Source: Roseburia sp. (GTDB lineage: Bacteria; Bacillota; Clostridia; Lachnospirales; Lachnospiraceae). Taken from it: DNA of 8,489 bases. The position numbers were made by a program, and so were the translations under genes. Shown one piece after another: positions 1 through 6,677 of the stretch (positions are counted from its first letter, which is position 1; each line of letters starts with the position of its first letter). Location of the stretch: assembly GCA_017621905.1 (NCBI GenBank), contig JAGASC010000149.1, forward strand, positions 1 to 8,489. Direction: 5' to 3'. The notes below the pieces were generated by a model. The model had not been told where the DNA came from and did not search any database. It saw only the letters and a list, made by a program, of their open reading frames with translations.

Positions 1-536
1 ATTATGCTTTCGAGACAGCAACCCTTGCCTTTGATATGGAGCCTTCCAATCCGGGTGTCGGAAAGGCTATGCAGATTCTGGCAGGAAAAGCCGGTATTTA
101 TGGTATGGTAGGTGGGCAGACTGTTGATATTGAATCAGAAAATGACAGAAACATGACCAGAGAAAAACTGGATTTTATTTACCGCCTGAAAACCAGTGCA
201 TTGATTGAAAGCTCCATGTTAATTGGTGCAGTGCTGGCAGGTGCCACGAAGAATGAGCAGCGGATGATAGAGGAAATTGCCGGAAAAGTTGGACTGGCTT
301 TTCAAATTCAGGACGACATTCTCGACGTGACCAGTACCCAGGAGGTTCTTGGAAAACCCATTGGAAGTGATGAAAAAAACAATAAAATCACATACGTTAC
401 CTACGAAGGTCTTGACAAGGCAAGAGCGGATGTGATTCGCATCTCGGAGGAGGCCATCGCAGGCATGGACGGTCTGGTGGTCAAAAATGAATTTCTGACA
501 GAGCTGCTGCGCTATCTCATCTTCCGGGAGAAGTAA
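1..536 (+). CDS. ispA: Polyprenyl (farnesyl/geranyl) diphosphate synthase, 5'-truncated by window edge
   Basis: This is the C-terminal part of a trans-isoprenyl diphosphate synthase, a cytosolic enzyme that condenses isopentenyl diphosphate with allylic diphosphates to give C15-type precursors. The reading frame is open from base 3, and 177 residues are visible before TAA at 534-536. The first residues, YAFETA, match the helix that follows the first Asp-rich motif, so the start codon and that motif lie upstream of the window. Visible family motifs are GGQTVDIESE (the usual GGQxxD segment), LKTSALI (the K-T pair that helps bind diphosphate), and the second Asp-rich motif QDDILD, with DDxxD encoded at 312-326, followed by GKPIGSDEKNNK. 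An internal ATG at 36 is not the start. Its position directly before dxs supports the ispA assignment. Chain-length specificity cannot be read because the first Asp-rich motif is missing, so geranylgeranyl synthase activity remains possible. Confidence 0.93.
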   Translation, partial: YAFETATLAFDMEPSNPGVGKAMQILAGKAGIYGMVGGQTVDIESENDRNMTREKLDFIYRLKTSALIESSMLIGAVLAGATKNEQRMIEEIAGKVGLAFQIQDDILDVTSTQEVLGKPIGSDEKNNKITYVTYEGLDKARADVIRISEEAIAGMDGLVVKNEFLTELLRYLIFREK

Positions 537-546
537 TAAAAGATAG

Positions 547-576
547 GTAACGATTCAGCGTTACAAGAATCGTTAC
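547..576. repeat. Perfect inverted repeat (copy A of an intergenic element) upstream of dxs
   Basis: GTAACGATTC (547-556) and GAATCGTTAC (567-576) are perfect 10-bp inverted arms around a 10-base loop. They lie between the ispA stop and the dxs ribosome binding site. No T-tract follows, so this is not a standard intrinsic terminator. A related element with the same flanking bases (ATAGGTAAC on the left, TAGAAACA on the right) occurs upstream of recN at 4697-4754, which suggests a dispersed repeat family. Function is unknown: an RNA processing or stability hairpin, or a protein-binding site, are both possible. Confidence 0.7.
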
Positions 577-603
577 AGCAAATAGAAACAGAGGTATCTG
601 TGT

Positions 604-2469
604 ATGGTATTGGAAAAAATAAAAAAGGAAAATGACATCAAAGAATTGTCGGAGGAAGAACTGAAAATTCTCCCGTCCGAGATTCGAGAGTTTTTAATTG
701 AAAAAATATCTGTCACCGGGGGACATCTGGCATCCAATCTGGGGGTAGTGGAGCTTACCATGGCACTGCATCTTTCTCTGGATTTACCGAAGGATAAGCT
801 GATCTGGGATGTGGGGCATCAGTCTTACACCCATAAGCTTCTGACAGGACGGCGTGAGGGATTTGATGAATTACGCAAATATGGAGGAATGAGCGGATTT
901 CCCAAACGCAAGGAAAGTGACTGTGACTGTTTTGATACGGGACACAGCTCCACTTCACTATCAGCCGGATTAGGCTATGCCCACGCCAGAGAGATTAACG
1001 GGGAGGACTACAAGGTAGTTTCCGTGATCGGGGATGGAGCATTGACTGGTGGAATGGCATTTGAGGCATTGAATAATGCGGCCCAGCTGAAATCCAACTT
1101 TATGATTATTTTAAATGATAATAACATGTCTATCTCTGAAAATGTGGGTGGACTTTCCAAATATCTTTCCGGTTTTCGAACCACGGACGCTTATCGGGAT
1201 TTAAAAATGGGTGTCATGAATTCTTTAAATAAGATTCCGGGGTACGGAGAAAGAATCGTAGAGAAAATCCGCAGAACGAAGAGCAGTATCAAACAGCTGT
1301 TTATTCCCGGGATGCTTTTTGAAGAGATGGGAATTATTTATCTTGGACCGGTGGATGGCAGCGATATCAAGGGAATGATGCGCTTAATGCGTGAGGGATT
1401 CAAGATTGATGGACCTGTAATGATTCATGTGCTGACCCACAAGGGAGCCGGATATCTTCCGGCGGAGCGGCATCCGGCCAGATTTCATGGTACGGAACCC
1501 TTTGAAATTGATACGGGATTGCCAAAAAAACCCAGAACTGTTTCAAATTATACCGACGTTTTTTCTACCGTGATGCGAAAAATGGGAGACCGGGACGAGA
1601 AAGTGGTGGCGATTACGGCGGCCATGGCAGACGGTACCGGTTTGAAGCGTTTCCGGAATATGTTTCCGGACAGATTTTTTGATGTGGGAATCGCAGAACA
1701 GCATGCGGTTACTTTTGCGGCAGGCCTGGCTGCGGCGGGCTTAAAACCGATTTTTGCAGTGTATTCTTCTTTTTTACAGAGAGCCTTTGACCAGGTGCTG
1801 CATGATGTGTGTATCCAGAACCTGCCGGTGGTGTTTGCCATTGACCGGGCAGGACTGGTGGGAAGCGACGGGGAGACCCATCAGGGTATTTTTGACATAT
1901 CCTATTTGTCAGCCATTCCCAACATGACCATACTTGCACCGAAAAATAAATGGGAATTGTCGGATATGGTGAAATATGCAGTTGATTTTGGTGCCCCCAT
2001 TGCGATAAGATATCCGAGAGGAGAGGCCTATGATGGCCTGGAAGAATATCGGGAACCTATCCTTTACGGAAAGAGTGAATGGATTTACCGTGAATCTGAG
2101 GTGGCGCTGTTTGCATTAGGTTCTATGGTTAAGACTGCAGAGGCTGTATATGCCGGATTAAAGGAGGCTGGAATTTCCTGTACTCTGATCAACGCCCGTT
2201 TTGCAAAGCCCTTGGACGCGGAAACGCTGCTTGAGATTGCAAAGAGTCATAAGCTGATTGTGACCATGGAAGAAAATGTAAAAAATGGCGGCTTTGGCGA
2301 GCATGTGACAGAATTTTATCAAGAGCAGAACAGTGACATCCATGTGCTGAATATAGCGATACCGGACGAATATGTGGAGCATGGCAATGTGGAAATTCTG
2401 CGCCGTGAAGTGGGAATTGATGCGGATACGATTCTGAAACGTACCATGGAAGAATACAGGAAAATATGA
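604..2469 (+). CDS. dxs: 1-deoxy-D-xylulose-5-phosphate synthase
   Basis: Dxs is a thiamine-diphosphate enzyme that condenses pyruvate and glyceraldehyde-3-phosphate into 1-deoxy-D-xylulose 5-phosphate, the committed step of the MEP isoprenoid pathway. It also supplies thiamine and pyridoxal synthesis. The 621-residue length is normal for the family. The N-terminal domain carries GGHLASNLG with the conserved His at residue 41, DVGHQSYTHK near 69-78, and the ThDP/Mg motif GDGALTGG at 143-150 continuing to NDNN at 171-174. The central domain has GIAEQHAVTFAAG, with the catalytic Glu at residue 365, then DRAGLVGSDGETHQG and YPRGEA. The C-terminal transketolase domain follows. The ATG at 604 has a GAGGT ribosome binding site at 591-595. 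It sits 67 bp after ispA, an arrangement common in Firmicutes that keeps two isoprenoid genes together. No frameshift or missing key residue is seen. Confidence 0.98.
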   Translation: MVLEKIKKENDIKELSEEELKILPSEIREFLIEKISVTGGHLASNLGVVELTMALHLSLDLPKDKLIWDVGHQSYTHKLLTGRREGFDELRKYGGMSGFPKRKESDCDCFDTGHSSTSLSAGLGYAHAREINGEDYKVVSVIGDGALTGGMAFEALNNAAQLKSNFMIILNDNNMSISENVGGLSKYLSGFRTTDAYRDLKMGVMNSLNKIPGYGERIVEKIRRTKSSIKQLFIPGMLFEEMGIIYLGPVDGSDIKGMMRLMREGFKIDGPVMIHVLTHKGAGYLPAERHPARFHGTEPFEIDTGLPKKPRTVSNYTDVFSTVMRKMGDRDEKVVAITAAMADGTGLKRFRNMFPDRFFDVGIAEQHAVTFAAGLAAAGLKPIFAVYSSFLQRAFDQVLHDVCIQNLPVVFAIDRAGLVGSDGETHQGIFDISYLSAIPNMTILAPKNKWELSDMVKYAVDFGAPIAIRYPRGEAYDGLEEYREPILYGKSEWIYRESEVALFALGSMVKTAEAVYAGLKEAGISCTLINARFAKPLDAETLLEIAKSHKLIVTMEENVKNGGFGEHVTEFYQEQNSDIHVLNIAIPDEYVEHGNVEILRREVGIDADTILKRTMEEYRKI

Positions 2470-2499
2470 AATTATCGTGTAGGGAAAGGAATAGCAGGA

Positions 2500-3303
2500 T
2501 TGAAGGAAAGATTGGATGTTTTGCTGGTAAACAGAGGACTTGCTCCTTCCAGGGAAAAAGCAAAAGCTATGATTATGGAAGGCAATGTTTTTGTAGAAAA
2601 TCAGAGAGAAGATAAGGCGGGAGCCACCTTTGACGCGGAGGCGGCCATTGAAATAAAAGGAAATACGTTAAAATATGTCAGCCGCGGTGGCTTGAAGCTG
2701 GAAAAGGCCATGACGCATTTTGGCATCACATTGGATGGAAAAATTTGTATGGATATCGGAGCCTCCACCGGCGGGTTTACGGACTGCATGCTTCAGAACG
2801 GAGCAAAAAAAGTATACGCCGTGGACGTGGGGTATGGACAGTTCGCCTGGAAACTGCGTCAGGATCCCAGAGTAGTGTGCATGGAAAAAACGAACATCCG
2901 CTATGTGACGCCCGGAGATATTGCAGACCGGCTGGATTTTGCGTCCTTGGATGTCTCCTTTATATCCCTGACAAAAGTGCTTGGTCCCGCAAAAGAACTG
3001 CTGAATGAGGGCGGCGGGATGGTATGCCTCATAAAGCCACAGTTTGAAGCCTGCCGGGAAAAAGTAGGGAAAAAAGGTGTGGTCCGGGAAAAGTCTGTCC
3101 ACGAGGAGGTCATTCACAAGGTGTTGGACTTTGCGGTGGAAACAGGTTTTCAGGTATTAAATTTGGAATATTCCCCCATCAAGGGGCCGGAAGGAAATAT
3201 TGAATATCTGGTTTATATCAGAAAAGCAGCAGAAGGTACAGGAGAGGAAAACGTGGATATTCATGCCGTTGTGGAAGCGGCCCATGGGGAGTTAGATAAA
3301 TAA
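2500..3303 (+). CDS. tlyA: TlyA family 16S/23S rRNA 2'-O-methyltransferase (S4 plus FtsJ-like domains)
   Basis: This protein belongs to the TlyA family, whose characterised members 2'-O-methylate cytidines in rRNA using S-adenosylmethionine. Some members also have haemolysin-like effects, so older annotations call it hemolysin A. The 267 residues comprise an N-terminal S4 RNA-binding domain (about 3-60), the SRGGLKLEKA linker, and a Rossmann methyltransferase domain with the SAM motif DIGASTGGFTD at 85-95. A K-D-K-E catalytic tetrad is visible as K66 (in SRGGLKL), D151 (in LDVSFIS), K179 (in IKPQFE) and E235 (in GNIEYLV). Its spacing equals that of the mycobacterial TlyA tetrad as I remember it. 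The start is TTG at 2500, with AAAGGA at 2485-2490 at proper spacing; no in-frame ATG gives a complete S4 domain. The gene begins 30 bp after dxs and ends one base before nadK, so it is probably co-transcribed with both. Confidence 0.95.
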   Translation: MKERLDVLLVNRGLAPSREKAKAMIMEGNVFVENQREDKAGATFDAEAAIEIKGNTLKYVSRGGLKLEKAMTHFGITLDGKICMDIGASTGGFTDCMLQNGAKKVYAVDVGYGQFAWKLRQDPRVVCMEKTNIRYVTPGDIADRLDFASLDVSFISLTKVLGPAKELLNEGGGMVCLIKPQFEACREKVGKKGVVREKSVHEEVIHKVLDFAVETGFQVLNLEYSPIKGPEGNIEYLVYIRKAAEGTGEENVDIHAVVEAAHGELDK

Positions 3304-3304
3304 T

Positions 3305-4165
3305 ATGAAAAACTTTTTGATTATTACGAATACATATAAAGATGAAGGGCATAAAAGGACGAAAGAGATTAAGCAATATATCGAAGAACGGGGTGGAAGC
3401 TGCTATTGTTTCTTTTCCACCGGAGAGAGACCGGACGACGCGGTACCTCCGCTTAACGATATTCCTGCGGAAACAGAAGGAGTCCTTGTTTTAGGCGGAG
3501 ATGGCACATTGATTCGGGCTGCTTCCCGTCTGGTGGACAGCCATCTGCCGTTAATTGGTGTAAACTTAGGAACACTGGGATATCTCTGCGAGTTGGAGGA
3601 AAGCAATGTGTTTGCAGCCATTGATCAGCTGATGGCGGGAGACTATATCGTGGAAGAACGCATGATGCTGACGGGGCATGGCGTTTTACATGGCCAGTGG
3701 ACAGTGGATGGTCTTGCATTAAATGATATTGTCATTCACCGTACGGGGCCATTGTCAGTGGTAAATCTTAACGTGTATGTCAATGGAGAGTTCTTAAATA
3801 CCTTCCATGGGGATGGTATTATAATTTCTACACCTACAGGTTCCACCGGTTATAATATGTCAGCGGGTGGACCAATCGTAGATCCCAAAGCAAAAATGCT
3901 GCTAATTACACCGATCAATGCCCACAATCTGAATTCCCGCAGTATTGTTGTGGGGGCAGAGGATGAGGTAATGGTGGAGATTGCAAAGCGTCGCGCCCAG
4001 AAGGATGAGACAGTGGCGGTCTGCTTTGACGGAGACAACGCGGCAAAACTGCAGGTGGGAGACCGCTTTTACATCTATCGCGCCAATGCTACAGCCAGAA
4101 TCTGCAAACTGAGCAAAAAAAGCTTTCTGGAAATTTTGAGTAAAAAGATGCGGGAATACGCCTAA
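3305..4165 (+). CDS. nadK: NAD kinase (ATP/polyphosphate NAD kinase)
   Basis: NadK phosphorylates the 2'-OH of the adenosine ribose of NAD to give NADP, the only de novo route to NADP, and acts in the cytosol. The 286-residue length is typical. The diagnostic GGDGT motif lies at 64-68, followed by the NLGTLGYL segment at 88-94. The LND pair at 139-141 corresponds to the NE/ND substrate-binding motif. The second conserved block, DGIIISTPTGSTGYNMSAGGP at about 170-190, forms the NAD site. A late FDGD at 241-244 also fits the family. The ATG at 3305 lies one base after the tlyA TAA. The nearest purine-rich sequence, GGGGAG at 3286-3291, is rather far away (13 bases), so translation may depend on coupling to tlyA. 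The order tlyA-nadK-argR-recN is widely conserved in Firmicutes and supports the call. Confidence 0.97.
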   Translation: MKNFLIITNTYKDEGHKRTKEIKQYIEERGGSCYCFFSTGERPDDAVPPLNDIPAETEGVLVLGGDGTLIRAASRLVDSHLPLIGVNLGTLGYLCELEESNVFAAIDQLMAGDYIVEERMMLTGHGVLHGQWTVDGLALNDIVIHRTGPLSVVNLNVYVNGEFLNTFHGDGIIISTPTGSTGYNMSAGGPIVDPKAKMLLITPINAHNLNSRSIVVGAEDEVMVEIAKRRAQKDETVAVCFDGDNAAKLQVGDRFYIYRANATARICKLSKKSFLEILSKKMREYA

Positions 4166-4236
4166 AGGATAATTGCTGTGCGTCGGAGTAAAGGGAAGCG
4201 CGCAGGGTACAAATTTGACAGGAGAAGGTGAGGATT

Positions 4237-4692
4237 ATGAAAACAAAACGACAGGCGAAAATATTGGAATTGATTCGAAAAAATGAAATCGAGACCCAGG
4301 AGGAATTGTCGGCTTACCTTGAAAAAGAGGGATATCAGGTGACACAGGCCACTGTTTCCAGAGATATCCGGGAATTGAAACTGACGAAGGTCGCCATGAG
4401 TAATGGCAGGCAGAAATATGCGGCCCTGTCGGAAGCCCAGGAGGATTTATCCGAGAAATATGTGCGTGTATTCCGGGATGCATTTGTTTCCATGGATATG
4501 GCCCAGAACATTTTGGTCATCAAGACAGTTGCAGGTATGGCAATGGCGGTGGCGGCGGCTTTAGATGCCATGCATTTACACGAGATCGTGGGCTGTATCG
4601 CCGGGGATGACACCATTATGTGTGCGATCCGCAGTGTGGATGATACCGTAGCGGTGATGGGAAGGCTGCGCAGAATTGTTGAGGAATCGTAA
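4237..4692 (+). CDS. argR: Arginine repressor ArgR/AhrC
   Basis: ArgR is a hexameric, arginine-responsive DNA-binding protein that represses arginine biosynthesis genes and activates catabolic ones. With the ATG at 4237 the product is 151 residues, a usual family length. Residues 1-65 form the winged helix-turn-helix (KRQAKILELI, QEELSAYLEKEGYQVTQATVSRDIRELKL) with the conserved SRD at 41-43. Residues 75-150 form the oligomerisation and arginine-binding core, including GCIAGDDTIMCAIR, whose GDDT at 123-126 contains the Asp residues that contact arginine. The segment usually written TxPGxA reads TVAGMA here. A GTG at 4228 would add three residues, but it overlaps the purine-rich AAGGTGAGG that best serves as ribosome binding site for the ATG, so I chose the ATG. 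I saw no convincing ARG-box upstream. Location just before recN matches many Firmicutes. Confidence 0.96.
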   Translation: MKTKRQAKILELIRKNEIETQEELSAYLEKEGYQVTQATVSRDIRELKLTKVAMSNGRQKYAALSEAQEDLSEKYVRVFRDAFVSMDMAQNILVIKTVAGMAMAVAAALDAMHLHEIVGCIAGDDTIMCAIRSVDDTVAVMGRLRRIVEES

Positions 4693-4696
4693 CGAA

Positions 4697-4754
4697 TAGG
4701 TAACAGTTCAGACAGGTCAGGTATCTGAATTGTTACACAGATAGAATAGAAACA
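4697..4754. repeat. Inverted-repeat element (copy B) upstream of recN
   Basis: GTAACAGTTCAGA (4700-4712) and TCTGAATTGTTAC (4724-4736) form a 13-bp stem with one G-U pair around an 11-base loop. The left shoulder ATAGGTAAC and right shoulder TAGAAACA are shared with the element at 545-590 upstream of dxs. Left arms match at about 14 of 16 positions by eye. There is no following T-tract. The element lies five bases past the argR stop and ends about 20 bases before the recN ribosome binding site. Two copies in one window point to a dispersed intergenic repeat, whose function cannot be told from this sequence. Confidence 0.7.
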
Positions 4755-4785
4755 CGCTTTCAGGGGGAGTAGAAGGAGAGATTCT

Positions 4786-6453
4786 ATGTTACAAAGTCTA
4801 CATGTGAAAAATCTGGCACTGATTGATGAAACGGAAGTAAATTTCGGGGAAGGCCTAAATATCCTTTCCGGAGAGACCGGAGCAGGAAAATCCATCCTGA
4901 TTGGTTCCGTCAACCTGGCGCTGGGGGAAAAAGTGCAAAAAGAAATGCTGCGGGACGAGTCGGCACTGGTGGAACTGATCTTTACCGTTACCAATGAATC
5001 GCAGCGGCGTCAGTTGGAGGCACTGGAAGTATATCCGGAGGAGGACGAGGTGATTTTCAGCCGCAAAATCATAAACGGCCGCGGAACGGTAAAGGTAAAT
5101 GGTGAGAGTCTGCCTGCCGCAAAGGTAAAAGAAATTGCAGCAGTGCTGATCGATATACACGGTCAGCATGAACATCAGTCCCTGCTTTCTAAGAAAAAAC
5201 ATCTGGAAATTCTGGACGATTATGCCAGGGAAGAACTGGAGGGCCCCAAAATCCTTTTAGAGCAGGCCTATCGCGAGTATCGGAAGTTAGAAGCAGAGCT
5301 GCGTGATGCGGATGTAGATGAGGAAGAGCGGCTTCGGGAAACTTCATTTCTGGAGTATGAAATCCGGGAAATCGAAGAAGCATCCTTGCAGGAGGGGGAA
5401 GACGAGGAGCTGGAAGCCGATTTTCGCAAATTCAGCAATGGCAAACGGATCATGGAAGCGGTAAACGCAGCCTACGGCAGCACCGGCGGCGATATGGAAA
5501 GTGCTTCCGAACTGACCGGACGAGCGTTGCGGGAACTGGGAAGTGTTTCAGGCTATGATGACAGGCTGCGGGAACTGGAGGAGCAGCTTTTGGAAATCGA
5601 TAATCTTTTGAATGATTTTAATCGCGACATGGCAGACTATGTGGAGGAGACTGAATTCGATGATGAGACCTTTTATCAGATCGAAAAGCGTCTGGATGAG
5701 GTCAATCATTTAAAATCAAAATATGGAAAATCGATTTCTGAGATTCTGGCAGCGTTAGAGCGCAAACATAAGCGTTTGGAGCAGCTTTTGGATTACGATA
5801 CTTATTTACAGGAATTAAAGAAAAAATTAAGCTGCGCAAAAAAAGAACTGGAAACCTGCTGCACAGGGGTGTCGGAAATCCGGCAAAAATATGCCGCTGC
5901 ACTGACTGTTGCGGTAAAGGATGCATTGCAGGATCTGAATTTTTTGGATGTGCAGTTTACCATGTCCTTTGCCCGCACCGAGGATTATACCGCAAATGGA
6001 TTTGATGATGCAGAATTTTTGATTTCCACAAATCCGGGGGAACCGGTAAAACCCTTGGGAAAAGTGGCATCCGGCGGCGAGCTTTCCAGAATTATGCTGG
6101 CAATCAAGACGGTCTTAGCAGACCAGGATGCAGTGGAAACCTTAATTTTTGACGAAATAGACAGCGGAATCAGCGGACGCACTGCCCAGATGGTTTCTGA
6201 AAAAATGAATGTATTGGGCAGAAATCACCAGATTATCTGCATTACCCATTTGCCGCAGATTGCAGCCATGGCAGATTGTCATTATTTGATTGAAAAATCC
6301 GTGCAAAACCAGACCACAGTTTCTACCATTCGCCAGCTTTCCCAGGAGGAGAGTGTAGATGAGCTGGCAAGAATGTTAGGCGGTGTGGAGATTACCGACA
6401 CCGTGCGAAAGAGCGCCTGTGAAATGAAAGAACTTGCGAATACAAAAAAATAG
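4786..6453 (+). CDS. recN: DNA repair protein RecN (SMC-like ATPase)
   Basis: RecN is a cytosolic SMC-related ATPase recruited early to DNA double-strand breaks, where it helps recombinational repair. The 555-residue length is normal. The N-terminal ATPase half has LHVKNLALID and the Walker A motif GETGAGKS at 29-36, then the RecN-typical VLIDIHGQHEHQSLL segment. Residues about 155-400 are rich in Glu, Lys, Arg and Leu and form the coiled-coil arms. The C-terminal half has the ABC signature SGGELS at 429-434, Walker B LIFDE at 453-457, the D-loop segment DSGISGR at 459-465, and ITHLPQIA at 486-493. All ATPase motifs are intact. The ATG at 4786 has an AAGGAG ribosome binding site at 4773-4778. 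The 93-bp gap after argR holds the inverted-repeat element, and an intrinsic terminator follows the gene. I saw no SOS-type operator, but did not search exhaustively. Confidence 0.97.
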   Translation: MLQSLHVKNLALIDETEVNFGEGLNILSGETGAGKSILIGSVNLALGEKVQKEMLRDESALVELIFTVTNESQRRQLEALEVYPEEDEVIFSRKIINGRGTVKVNGESLPAAKVKEIAAVLIDIHGQHEHQSLLSKKKHLEILDDYAREELEGPKILLEQAYREYRKLEAELRDADVDEEERLRETSFLEYEIREIEEASLQEGEDEELEADFRKFSNGKRIMEAVNAAYGSTGGDMESASELTGRALRELGSVSGYDDRLRELEEQLLEIDNLLNDFNRDMADYVEETEFDDETFYQIEKRLDEVNHLKSKYGKSISEILAALERKHKRLEQLLDYDTYLQELKKKLSCAKKELETCCTGVSEIRQKYAAALTVAVKDALQDLNFLDVQFTMSFARTEDYTANGFDDAEFLISTNPGEPVKPLGKVASGGELSRIMLAIKTVLADQDAVETLIFDEIDSGISGRTAQMVSEKMNVLGRNHQIICITHLPQIAAMADCHYLIEKSVQNQTTVSTIRQLSQEESVDELARMLGGVEITDTVRKSACEMKELANTKK

Positions 6454-6464
6454 GTTTTACCTGA

Positions 6465-6482
6465 AAAGTTACAAAAGTTACA
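6465..6482. repeat. Short tandem direct repeat (2 x 9 bp) after recN
   Basis: AAAGTTACA occurs twice back to back (6465-6473 and 6474-6482), beginning 11 bases after the recN stop codon. The pair is exact, but short and AT-rich. Chance or replication slippage is a sufficient explanation, and no function is implied. Confidence 0.5.
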
Positions 6483-6511
6483 TGATTGAAAAGAGAAAAT
6501 ATTCACATACT

Positions 6512-6545
6512 AAAGGAAGATATCTTGCAGGTATCTTCTTTTTTT
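6512..6545 (+). terminator. Rho-independent terminator after recN
   Basis: GAAGATATC (6516-6524) pairs with GGTATCTTC (6530-6538) through nine base pairs including one G-U, around the loop TTGCA. Seven T residues follow at 6539-6545. The A-run at 6512-6514 can also pair with the T-tract and lengthen the stem. The position, 58 bases after the recN stop, suggests that it ends the transcript coming from ispA through recN and leaves spoIVB under separate control. Confidence 0.9.
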
Positions 6546-6546
6546 A

Positions 6547-6639
6547 CGCGGGCAGCGATGAGAATGCCATGCATGCATGAGCATTCGAGGAGCACCGCGA
6601 TAACGAGCGAAACTCGCAAAGCGTGTTTTGTCTCGTTGT
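6547..6639. repeat. Structured two-module intergenic block, probable dispersed repeat
   Basis: This 93-bp block sits between the recN terminator and spoIVB and has far more symmetry than ordinary spacer. In module 1, CGCGG (6547-6551) pairs with CCGCG (6595-6599). It encloses GAATGC (6562-6567) pairing with GCATTC (6581-6586), and between those arms is the 12-base palindrome CATGCATGCATG (6568-6579). Module 2 (6600-6639) is a long imperfect hairpin: ATAACGAG/CTCGTTGT (8 pairs, one G-U), a one-base bulge, CGAAAC/GTTTTG (6 pairs, one G-U), a T-T mismatch, then CGC/GCG closed by AAA. No T-tract follows, so it is not a terminator. It is richer in CG than the surrounding spacer. It could be a miniature repeat element, a structured RNA leader of spoIVB, or a protein-binding site. 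I see no convincing target-site duplication. Confidence 0.55.
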
Positions 6640-6677
6640 TGGAAGGATAAAAAATACAGAATAGTCAGGAGAAACGT

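Noticed and set aside
705..960. CDC cysteine pair in Dxs (residues 107-109) as a possible metal or redox site
   Set aside because: It lies in a variable loop before the conserved GHSSTS segment, and two cysteines without further ligands do not support a cofactor site.
2189..2563. Minus-strand open frames over the dxs end and the tlyA start
   Set aside because: They are antisense to well-supported coding sequence and lack ribosome binding sites or known motifs.
4176..4205. Possible hairpin CTGTGCG / CGCGCAG between nadK and argR
   Set aside because: Only seven pairs with one G-U around a 16-base loop and no T-tract. It is too weak to call a terminator or regulatory structure.
4215..4220. TTGACA, a perfect -35 hexamer, just upstream of argR
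   Set aside because: A -10 at proper spacing would fall at the argR start codon and no good hexamer is there. The match is probably by chance.
4335..4994. 219-residue open frame on the minus strand across argR and recN
   Set aside because: It lies opposite two clear genes, has Ser/Thr-rich composition typical of antisense frames, and shows no recognisable domain.
6635..6664. TTGTTG plus an AT-rich stretch as a possible spoIVB promoter
   Set aside because: No -10 hexamer of any sigma class is found at acceptable spacing, and no clear sigma-F/G pattern (GYATA, then CATAATA) was found.
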